This document shows positions 7,959 to 13,651 of a stretch of 35,326 nt of DNA, in pieces (position 1 is the first letter of the stretch; each line of letters opens with the position of its first letter). The notes beneath the pieces were generated by a model that was not told where the DNA came from, did not search any database, and saw nothing but the letters and a program-made list of their open reading frames with translations. The position numbers and the translations under genes are program-made. The stretch comes from Candidatus Neomicrothrix sp. UBA2131 (GTDB lineage: Bacteria; Actinomycetota; Acidimicrobiia; Acidimicrobiales; MedAcidi-G1). Location: contig DCXR01000040.1 in the NCBI GenBank assembly GCA_002329075.1, forward strand, positions 1-35,326. Direction: 5' to 3'.

Positions 7959-8375
7959 TCAGGCGCCGAGAACGGCCCCGGCGAGGAGTGCCCCGAGGGC
8001 GGCGAAGCCGCCTACAGCACCCGTCGCGCCACGTACCGGCACGGAGTTGGTCGTGCCGTGGATACCGGCGGCGGCCCCTGAGATTCCGACGAGGAGGAGC
8101 TTCACGAGGAGGGTGACGTGGTAGCCACTGGGCTTGTCGGCCAGGTCGACGGCAGCCAGGCCCCAGACTCCGGTGACGACCGCTAGTCCGAAGCAGGCCC
8201 AGGCGACCTGGCCGAACCGGGCCGCCGCCAGCCGCGGGGCATCGGTGGAGACCTTCCGCAGGATGGGTACGAGGGCCATCATGACGATCTGGCCACCCAC
8301 CCAGCCGCACACACCGAGCAGGTGCAGGAAGATGCGGACTGCGTCCATGTCGAGGCTGGTGGTGGCTTCGGGCAT
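7959..8375 (-). CDS. Small CopD-like integral membrane protein
   Basis: A 138-residue protein with four predicted membrane segments at about 13-36, 54-75, 86-106 and 118-137. HLLGVCGWVGG at 18-28 and a His at 106 resemble the CopD/DUF2269-type small membrane families, whose conserved histidines may bind haem or copper; that role is inference. The start is supported by a TACCTT box ending 6 nt before the ATG, the leaderless spacing seen throughout this window. It lies 51 nt downstream of the phosphodiesterase gene on the same strand. Immediately downstream is the structured region. No specific function can be given. Confidence 0.7.
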   Translation of the reverse strand: MPEATTSLDMDAVRIFLHLLGVCGWVGGQIVMMALVPILRKVSTDAPRLAAARFGQVAWACFGLAVVTGVWGLAAVDLADKPSGYHVTLLVKLLLVGISGAAAGIHGTTNSVPVRGATGAVGGFAALGALLAGAVLGA

Positions 8376-8381
8376 GGGAGA

Positions 8382-8387
8382 AAGGTA
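8382..8387 (-). promoter_or_regulatory. Leaderless-type -10 box for the CopD-like gene
   Basis: TACCTT on the minus strand is followed by six bases and the ATG at 8375, placing the transcript start on the start codon. No purine-rich ribosome site precedes this ATG. Confidence 0.45.
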
Positions 8388-8426
8388 GCGGGCGGGCGGG
8401 AGTTGGCGGCAGGGCGTCGCGGAAGC

Positions 8427-9182
8427 TCAGGCCCACAGGCCCCGATCGAGCAGAACGGTCCGGAGGATGCCCGGCCGGTCCGTCATGATGCCGTGCACGC
8501 CGATGTCGAGCAGGCGGTGCATCTCCTCGGCATCGTTGATCGTCCAGACGTGAACCTGGAGGCCCCGGTCATCAGCCGCCCTGACGAAACGGTGGTCGAC
8601 GAGACGGACGCCGTTCGAGTTGACCGGGACCTGCAGGCAGTGCCACGGCGGCTGACGCATCGGCAACCCGAGCGAGGCGACCCGGAAGCCGGCGACCGAG
8701 CGTGGCCCGGCGGATGTGCACAGTTCCGGTCCGAGGAGGTCACGGAGGCGCTTGAGGCGGCTGTCGGAGAACGCCCCGAGGCAGACACGGTCCAGGGCCT
8801 CGAACTCGAGCAGGATCCGGCTGAGGGCGGGAACGACGGCGTCGGCCTTGGCATCGATGTTGATCCGGGCATCCGGAAATGCCTCGAGGAGTTCTGTGAG
8901 CGTGGGGATCGGCTCCGTGCCGGCGATGCGTGCGGTGGACACCTCGTCCCATGAGAGGTCGGCGAGGCGTCCAGTGCAGTCGGTCACCCGGTCGAGGACA
9001 TCGTCATGGAACGCGACCAGCACGCCGTCGGCCGTCAGGTGAACGTCAGTCTCCAGATAGCGGTAGCCGAGGTCGACCGCGTGCCGGAAGGCGGCAAGCG
9101 AGTTTTCCGGGACCTCCTCGGCACCCCCACGGTGGGCGAAGGCAAGCACGCCGGGATGGTCGAGGAACATGTGGCCGGGCAC
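8427..9182 (-). CDS. ugpQ: Glycerophosphodiester phosphodiesterase
   Basis: A 251-residue protein that hydrolyses glycerophosphodiesters to glycerol-3-phosphate and an alcohol. The GDPD signatures are clear: AHRGG at 16-20 (His and Arg), PENS at 25-28, LETDVHLTADG at 43-53 (metal-binding Glu and Asp) and AFHDD at 57-61 (catalytic His). The length is that of cytoplasmic bacterial GDPDs and no signal peptide is visible. The start is GTG at 9182, chosen because TAGTGT lies 6 nt upstream; an in-frame ATG at 9170 is the alternative. It is divergent from pyruvate kinase, with the two -10 boxes about 42 bp apart. The symbol reflects family membership; it is not in an ugp transport operon. Confidence 0.88.
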   Translation of the reverse strand: MPGHMFLDHPGVLAFAHRGGAEEVPENSLAAFRHAVDLGYRYLETDVHLTADGVLVAFHDDVLDRVTDCTGRLADLSWDEVSTARIAGTEPIPTLTELLEAFPDARINIDAKADAVVPALSRILLEFEALDRVCLGAFSDSRLKRLRDLLGPELCTSAGPRSVAGFRVASLGLPMRQPPWHCLQVPVNSNGVRLVDHRFVRAADDRGLQVHVWTINDAEEMHRLLDIGVHGIMTDRPGILRTVLLDRGLWA

Positions 9183-9188
9183 GGGCCG

Positions 9189-9194
9189 ACACTA
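9189..9194 (-). promoter_or_regulatory. Leaderless-type -10 box for the phosphodiesterase gene
   Basis: TAGTGT on the minus strand, then six bases, then GTG at 9182. It favours the GTG over the internal ATG at 9170. Confidence 0.45.
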
Positions 9195-9236
9195 ATCGGC
9201 CCCGGATCGGTCCTTCGCTCGCTTCGGCCGCGCCGG

Positions 9237-9242
9237 TAGCGT
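9237..9242 (+). promoter_or_regulatory. Leaderless-type -10 box for pyruvate kinase
   Basis: TAGCGT is followed by six bases and the ATG at 9249. No Shine-Dalgarno-like sequence is present between them, so the transcript is probably leaderless. Confidence 0.5.
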
Positions 9243-9248
9243 GACCCA

Positions 9249-10688
9249 ATGGCCCGACGCACCAAGATCATCGCCACGATCGGGCCCGCCTCCGAAAGTG
9301 AGCCGGTCTTGCGCGACCTGGTCCGCGCCGGCATGGACGTGGCCCGGCTCGGCATGGCGCACAGTTCCCTCGAGGAGAACGCCGGGCGCCTCGCGATGAT
9401 TCGCCGCATCGCCGCCGAAGAGGGACGTTCGGTCGGCATCCTCGTCGACCTGACGGGGCCCAAGGTCCGCGCTGCCAGCTTCGGTGACGACCCTGTCGAG
9501 TTCGTCGAGGGGGAAGGAGTGGAGTTGCAGATCGGCAGGAACCTGAGTGGGCCTGCCGTCATCGAGGTCGACTACGAGGCCTTCTTCCGCGATGTCGAGC
9601 CGGGCAGTCGGACGAGCATCGGTGACGGGCGTGTGATCCTCCAGTTGGGCGAACAGGACGGTGATCGGATGCCGGCCACCGTCATCCACGGGGGAGTCCT
9701 CTCGGGCCGACCGGGTGTCCACATCCCCGCTGACCGACTCTCCCTCTCGGCGCCCACCCCCGAGGACCTCCGTGCGGTCGAGTTCTTCCTCGAATACGAG
9801 GTGGACATGATCGCCCCGTCCTTCATCCGCTCGGCCGACGACCTCGACCGTCTCGGCACCCTGCCGCATCCACACGGCCCCCTGGTGGTGGCCAAGATCG
9901 AGACGGCCGCCGCCCTGGACGACCTTTCGCGCATCATCGGGAAGTCGGGTGCCGTGATGGTGGCCCGGGGCGACCTGGGCAACGAGTGCGGCATCGAGGC
10001 ACTACCGGTGTTCCAGAAGGAGATCATCCGCCAGTGCATCTCGCTGGGGCGCCCGGCGATCACCGCCACCCAGATGTTCGAGTCCATGATCGACGGACCC
10101 GAACCGACCCGGGCCGAGGTCTCCGACGTGGCGAACGCCATCTGGGACGGCTCGAGTGCCGTCATGCTCTCGGGGGAGACTGCCGTGGGCATCGACCCCG
10201 TCAACGTCGTGGCGACCATGGCCCGCGTCGCCCTGCACGCCGACAACAACTTCGACCACCGTGGCTGGTCCACCGAGTTGGCCGAGTCACGCCTCACCGA
10301 CGCCGACGATCCCAACACCTCGATTACCGACGCCATGACCGTGGCGACCGCACGCGCCGTCGAGGAACTGGGAATCCGGACGATCGTCTGTGTGTCGGGT
10401 TCCGGCTTCACGGTCCGTTCGATGGCGCGCTTCCGTCCCTCGGCGCGCATTCTGGGCTACAGCACTGATGAACGCACCGTCCGCCAACTCTCGCTGAGTT
10501 GGGGCACCGAGCCTTTCCACCTGCCCGAGGACGGCACGGTGGACCTGAGGGTCGCCGAGGCGCTCGACCTCTGTCGGAAGCAGGCGGGCGTTCCGGCCGG
10601 TGAGCTTGTGGCCGTCCTGGCGGGAACCGATTCCCGGTCGCGGGCGACGAACGAACTCCGACTCGAACGGGTCCCGGATCCGGCCTGA
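9249..10688 (+). CDS. pyk: Pyruvate kinase, with altered cation-site residues
   Basis: A 479-residue glycolytic enzyme converting phosphoenolpyruvate and ADP to pyruvate and ATP. Conserved parts are TKIIATIGP at 5-13, KIE at 216-218 (catalytic Lys, metal Glu), MVARGDLG at 237-244, TATQMFESM at 272-280, PTRAE and MLSGETA. The segment DLTGPKVR at 67-74 carries Lys where K+-dependent enzymes have Glu, the known mark of K+-independent pyruvate kinases. Unusually, the normally near-invariant N-F-S-H segment reads RLGMAHSS at 33-40, so the Asn and Ser positions are Gly and Ala. The B-domain DDG region reads GDGR. These changes may alter metal or PEP binding; the core catalytic Lys and Mg ligands remain. 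The gene is convergent with the one at 10698-11003. Confidence 0.9.
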   Translation: MARRTKIIATIGPASESEPVLRDLVRAGMDVARLGMAHSSLEENAGRLAMIRRIAAEEGRSVGILVDLTGPKVRAASFGDDPVEFVEGEGVELQIGRNLSGPAVIEVDYEAFFRDVEPGSRTSIGDGRVILQLGEQDGDRMPATVIHGGVLSGRPGVHIPADRLSLSAPTPEDLRAVEFFLEYEVDMIAPSFIRSADDLDRLGTLPHPHGPLVVAKIETAAALDDLSRIIGKSGAVMVARGDLGNECGIEALPVFQKEIIRQCISLGRPAITATQMFESMIDGPEPTRAEVSDVANAIWDGSSAVMLSGETAVGIDPVNVVATMARVALHADNNFDHRGWSTELAESRLTDADDPNTSITDAMTVATARAVEELGIRTIVCVSGSGFTVRSMARFRPSARILGYSTDERTVRQLSLSWGTEPFHLPEDGTVDLRVAEALDLCRKQAGVPAGELVAVLAGTDSRSRATNELRLERVPDPA

Positions 10689-10697
10689 CCGGACAGG

Positions 10698-11003
10698 TCA
10701 ACCTGAGTCGCAGCGGGGGTTTCGGTCGAGCGGGACCTGGACCGTCTGGCCGAAGAGAGTGCATGCGCATTCGTCCGCACAGGAGCGGAGCTCGAGTCGC
10801 TGATCCCAGAGGCCGAGGCCGAGCAGGACGATGCCGGCGACGAGGACCACCTTTACCACGACCTTGCGCAGGAAGCGCAGGATCAGGAAGGTTGCCAGGA
10901 GGAGGACGACGAGTCCGAGGGCGCTGGCCTTCGCCAACATCTCCGGATCGGCCCAGCCGGGCAGGGTCATGATCTCAGGTAGGTCGTAGAGGCTCTCGGA
11001 CAC
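10698..11003 (-). CDS. Small membrane protein with Cys-rich C-terminus
   Basis: A 101-residue protein. Two adjoining hydrophobic segments (about 26-44 and 48-66) are separated by RFLRKVVVK, which would form a short cytoplasmic turn. The C-terminal tail has CADECAC at 75-81 and a final Cys at 98. I do not recognise the family. With this topology both ends would lie outside the cytoplasm, so the Cys residues could form disulfides or bind metal; this is inference. The start is GTG at 11003, with TAAGGT 6 nt upstream in the leaderless pattern. It is convergent with pyk (9 nt apart) and divergent from the short ORF at 11060. Confidence 0.65.
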   Translation of the reverse strand: MSESLYDLPEIMTLPGWADPEMLAKASALGLVVLLLATFLILRFLRKVVVKVVLVAGIVLLGLGLWDQRLELRSCADECACTLFGQTVQVPLDRNPRCDSG

Positions 11004-11009
11004 AGCGGG

Positions 11010-11015
11010 ACCTTA
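11010..11015 (-). promoter_or_regulatory. Leaderless-type -10 box for the small Cys-rich membrane protein
   Basis: TAAGGT on the minus strand followed by six bases and the GTG at 11003. It lies about 31 bp from the divergent TACCCT box. Confidence 0.42.
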
Positions 11016-11046
11016 CCGACCACCCTGCTGGAGGAGGGGGAGGGGG

Positions 11047-11052
11047 TACCCT
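11047..11052 (+). promoter_or_regulatory. Leaderless-type -10 box ahead of the short ORF and mobA
   Basis: TACCCT followed by seven bases and a GTG at 11060. A transcript starting here would carry the 28-codon ORF and then the mobA-like gene. Confidence 0.4.
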
Positions 11053-11059
11053 GCGCCCC

Positions 11060-11146
11060 GTGAGCGATCAGCGACCGGTGCACCTGTCGGGATCCGGCCC
11101 TTCGGAGGCCGTTCTCGACCCGGCGTGCCCACTGGGGGAAGGGTGA
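11060..11146 (+). CDS. Possible 28-residue leader peptide coupled to the mobA-like gene
   Basis: A GTG at 11060 placed 7 nt after a TACCCT -10 box opens a 28-codon frame. Its TGA overlaps the GTG of the MobA-like gene as GTGA. The peptide is polar and has one Cys near the end (DPACPLGEG); it resembles nothing I know. It may be a leader ORF through which ribosomes load onto the downstream gene by termination-reinitiation. It may also be chance, since stops are rare at this GC. Conservation of the start, stop and overlap in relatives would decide. Confidence 0.33.
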   Translation: MSDQRPVHLSGSGPSEAVLDPACPLGEG

Positions 11147-11757
11147 CCGGCAGCGGACGGGGAGTGGCCGGAGCGGTGCTGGTAGGCGGCTCCAGCCATC
11201 GAATGGGCGTCGACAAGGCGGCCTTCAAGGTGGACGGGCGACCCATGGTGATGGCGCCGATCGAGGCACTCCGCGGAGCCGGCGTGTCACCTGTGTGCGT
11301 GGTGGGTGGCCATCCCATGGCCGACATGGACGCCGACCAGGAGGTGATTCCCGACCGCTGGCCCGGGGAAGGGCCCCTGGGGGGGATCTTGACGGCACTG
11401 AACGCCCTCGACGAGGAGGAGCAGCGACCTGTGATGGTCCTCGCCTGCGACCTGCCGGATGCGTCGGCGGCGACGGTCAGAGAGATCCTCGAACGAGTGG
11501 CCGCGGCACCCGACGCTGTGATCCTGCCGATGCTCGACGGGGTGCCCCAGTGGCTACACGCCCTCTGGCCTGCCGGGGCGCGGACACCGCTAACCGAGTC
11601 GTTCGAGGCCGGGGAACGCGCGCCCTGGCGTGCTGGCCGAAGATTGCCGGTCATCGAGGTGGCCGTCGTCCACGGCTGGACCCTGAGCGACATCGACACC
11701 CCGGAGGATCTGGTCGGCCGCGGCATCAGCAGCGGTTCGGCACCATGTCATGACTAG
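11143..11757 (+). CDS. mobA: MobA-like molybdenum cofactor guanylyltransferase / NTP-transferase
   Basis: A 204-residue nucleotidyltransferase. LVGGSSHRMGVDKAAF at 13-28 is the family's nucleotide-binding signature (GG, RMG, DK). GEGPLGGI lies at 75-82, and LACDLP with Asp at 103 is the metal-binding site. The C-terminal SDIDTPEDL is also typical. MobA transfers GMP from GTP to molybdopterin to make the guanine dinucleotide cofactor. No other molybdenum cofactor gene is in view, so a related NTP-transferase role is possible. The GTG at 11143 is chosen because it overlaps the TGA of the preceding 28-codon ORF; an in-frame GTG at 11125 would add six residues. The end overlaps the 5' flank of the rhodanese gene. 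Confidence 0.78.
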   Translation: MTGSGRGVAGAVLVGGSSHRMGVDKAAFKVDGRPMVMAPIEALRGAGVSPVCVVGGHPMADMDADQEVIPDRWPGEGPLGGILTALNALDEEEQRPVMVLACDLPDASAATVREILERVAAAPDAVILPMLDGVPQWLHALWPAGARTPLTESFEAGERAPWRAGRRLPVIEVAVVHGWTLSDIDTPEDLVGRGISSGSAPCHD

Positions 11758-11760
11758 GGT
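11755..11760 (+). promoter_or_regulatory. Leaderless-type -10 box for the rhodanese gene
   Basis: TAGGGT, lying over the end of the mobA-like gene, is followed by seven bases and the GTG at 11768. It favours that GTG over the ATG at 11750. Confidence 0.42.
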
Positions 11761-11767
11761 GCCGCCC

Positions 11768-12136
11768 GTGAGCCGAAGGCTGTTCCCTCGTTCCCCGAAG
11801 GAGGTCGAACCGTCAAAGGGCATTCCGGAGATCGACGTCGACGAGTTGCACCAACGGTTCGCCGCTGGAACGCCCCTGGTCGATGTCCGAGAACCCGATG
11901 AATTCGCCGGCGCCCGGGTTCCGGGTGCCCGCTCGATCCCCCTGGGTGAGGTCCCCGCCCGGGTGGCGGAGATCCCGACGGAGGGCCAGGTGATGCTCAT
12001 CTGTGGCAAGGGAGGCCGCAGCATGGCTGCCGCCGGGTTCCTGAGATCACAGGGCTTCGATGTGGTGAACGTGCTCGGGGGCACAGAGGCCTGGGTCGCC
12101 GGTGGCTTCCCGGTCGAATCGGGCCCGGCGACCTGA
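11768..12136 (+). CDS. Rhodanese-like domain protein
   Basis: A 122-residue single-domain protein. LVDVREPDEF at 37-46 is the rhodanese N-terminal signature. ICGKGGRS at 78-85 is the active-site loop, with Cys79 as the sulfur-accepting cysteine. GGTEAWVAGGFP near 104-115 is the usual C-terminal motif. Such proteins carry persulfide sulfur for transfer to thiols or cofactors; adjacency to a MobA-like gene would fit a sulfur or molybdenum-cofactor context but does not prove it. The start is GTG at 11768 by the leaderless -10 box; an ATG at 11750 would add six residues. The TGA overlaps a CTG that opens the RNase D frame. Confidence 0.85.
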   Translation: MSRRLFPRSPKEVEPSKGIPEIDVDELHQRFAAGTPLVDVREPDEFAGARVPGARSIPLGEVPARVAEIPTEGQVMLICGKGGRSMAAAGFLRSQGFDVVNVLGGTEAWVAGGFPVESGPAT

Positions 12137-13338
12137 GACGTCGACGCGGCGGCAGCGCAAGGGGGGTCGTCAGCGGCTCCGACCACCCTGCCCCGGATCC
12201 GATCGAGGAACAGGGGGCCTTCGAGGCCCTGGTCGAGGCCCTGGTCGACGAACCGCGGATCGGTGTCGACACCGAGTTCCACCGGGAGCGGACCTATTAC
12301 CCACAGGTGGCACTCCTCCAGATCTCATGGAGCGACGGTCTGGCGCTGGTCGACCCGCTCGCCGTGGACCTGAGGGCGTTCGGCTCCGTCCTCGAATCCG
12401 ACGTGCTGCTGGTCATGCATGCCGCAGGCCAGGACCTGGAGGTCTTCGACCGTGCGTGCGGCACGGCGCCGAGGAACCTGTTCGACACCCAGTTGGCGGC
12501 CGGATTCGTGGGCCTGTCGACGCCTTCCCTGACGACGCTCTGCGAACGAGAACTCGACATCCGCCTTCCGAAGGGCGACCGCCTCAGCGACTGGTTGGCG
12601 CGCCCACTCACGGGTTCGCAACTCGAATACGCCGCAGCCGATGTGCTGCACCTCCTGGTCCTCCACGACCGACTCACCGATGACCTGGCATCCCGTGGGC
12701 GCCTGGCCTGGGCGCAGGACGAATGCCAGACGATGCTGGACCGCAGCCGAGGGCCGCGTGAGCCGTCGATCGCCTGGGAACGGATCAAGGAGGTTCGACG
12801 ACTGCGCGGCGCAGCCTTCGACCGGGCACGGGCGATCGCCGCCTGGCGCGAACGCGAGGCAGCCGCCCGCGATGTCCCGGTGCGGTCGGTGTTCTCCGAC
12901 CTTGCCGTTGTCGCCGTGGCACAGGACCACCCGGTGGACGAGGAGGCGCTTCGTCGTATCCGGGGGGTCGACGGCCGCCACCTGCGCAACGGTGCGGCGT
13001 CATCTGTCCTGCAGGCGATAGCGGAAGCCACCGACCTTCCACCGGTGCCTCGTGACCCGGCACGCTCCAGGCAGGGCAGGGGAGACCACCGGGCAGAGGT
13101 GGCCCTGGTGTCGGCCTGGATCTCCCAGGCGGCACGTGACCTCGAAATCGATCCGACCCTGCTGGGCACGCGCTCCGACATCGAGGCACTCGTCCGTGGC
13201 GAGGAAGGGACCCGTCTGGCTACCGGATGGCGGGGTGATGTCGTCGGCGAAGCCCTGACCGGCCTGTTGGCCGGCCACTCGGCCCTGGCCTTCGACGGCG
13301 AGGGTGGGCTTCTCCTGGAGGACCGGAACGGATCCTGA
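12133..13338 (+). CDS. rnd: Ribonuclease D (DEDDy 3'-5' exonuclease with HRDC domain), non-standard start
   Basis: The exonuclease trims the 3' ends of structured RNAs such as tRNA precursors. Counting from CTG at 12133 (401 residues): VDTEF at 45-49 is Exo I (Asp46, Glu48), HAAGQDLEVF at 96-105 is Exo II, and YAAADVLHL at 166-174 is Exo III (Tyr166, Asp170). A C-terminal HRDC-like region lies near 240-310. The first standard start in frame is GTG at 12307, which would delete the catalytic Asp and Glu, so translation must begin upstream. Between the previous in-frame stop at 11947 and 12307 there is no ATG, GTG or TTG. The CTG at 12133 overlaps the rhodanese TGA as CTGA, a reinitiation arrangement like the GTGA and ATGA overlaps elsewhere. 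The exact start is uncertain. Confidence 0.82.
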   Translation: MRRRRGGSARGVVSGSDHPAPDPIEEQGAFEALVEALVDEPRIGVDTEFHRERTYYPQVALLQISWSDGLALVDPLAVDLRAFGSVLESDVLLVMHAAGQDLEVFDRACGTAPRNLFDTQLAAGFVGLSTPSLTTLCERELDIRLPKGDRLSDWLARPLTGSQLEYAAADVLHLLVLHDRLTDDLASRGRLAWAQDECQTMLDRSRGPREPSIAWERIKEVRRLRGAAFDRARAIAAWREREAAARDVPVRSVFSDLAVVAVAQDHPVDEEALRRIRGVDGRHLRNGAASSVLQAIAEATDLPPVPRDPARSRQGRGDHRAEVALVSAWISQAARDLEIDPTLLGTRSDIEALVRGEEGTRLATGWRGDVVGEALTGLLAGHSALAFDGEGGLLLEDRNGS

Positions 13339-13372
13339 GCCGGCCGGGGACCCCGGTTGCCGGGTGCGACTG

Positions 13373-13392
13373 GGTAGGGTGCAGACCCTACC
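13373..13392. promoter_or_regulatory. Perfect 8-bp inverted repeat with a -10-like box
   Basis: GGTAGGGT and ACCCTACC flank a four-base GCAG spacer, 35 nt after the RNase D stop and 26 nt before the small acidic gene. The left arm contains TAGGGT, a plausible -10, so the repeat would straddle the promoter and start site of the next gene. No T-run follows, so a simple intrinsic terminator is unlikely. Operator or 5' RNA hairpin are both possible. Confidence 0.4.
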
Positions 13393-13417
13393 GACCACCG
13401 ACCCGGGAGAAGGCGCC

Positions 13418-13624
13418 GTGAAGAAAGGTCGCCATCGTCGATTCGAGGAGGCCCGTGCGCTGAAGCGCAACCAGGACCTCGACCTCGAATCCATCTTCGA
13501 CAGCCTGTCCACCGACGACGCCGCTGAGACGCCGGAGGAGGGCTATTCGCCGGCGTACGAAGCGTGGGCCGAAGAAGCCGACGAGGAATCCGAGGCTGCA
13601 GAGGAACTCGACGCTTCGGCTTGA
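13418..13624 (+). CDS. Small acidic protein of unknown function
   Basis: A 68-residue protein with a basic start (MKKGRHRRFEEARALKR) and a strongly acidic C-terminal half ending in runs of Glu and Ala. No domain is recognised. The charge layout suggests a nucleic-acid- or protein-binding helix with a disordered acidic tail; this is inference. The GTG at 13418 has a good ribosome site, GGGAGAAGG, four bases upstream, unlike the leaderless neighbours. The frame is open upstream to 13304, but that part overlaps RNase D and is not protein-like. An inverted repeat lies in its promoter region. Confidence 0.6.
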   Translation: MKKGRHRRFEEARALKRNQDLDLESIFDSLSTDDAAETPEEGYSPAYEAWAEEADEESEAAEELDASA

Positions 13625-13651
13625 GGTAGCCCGTCGCCCATCGCTGAGGGC

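Noticed and set aside
7215..8081. Plus-strand open frame of 288 codons (and minus-strand frames at 7245-7898 and 7298-7891) in the structured region
   Set aside because: The translations are Pro/Arg/Ser/Gly-rich with no domain or hydrophobic core, all frames look alike, and the plus-strand frame runs over the CopD-like gene. They look like chance openings at high GC.
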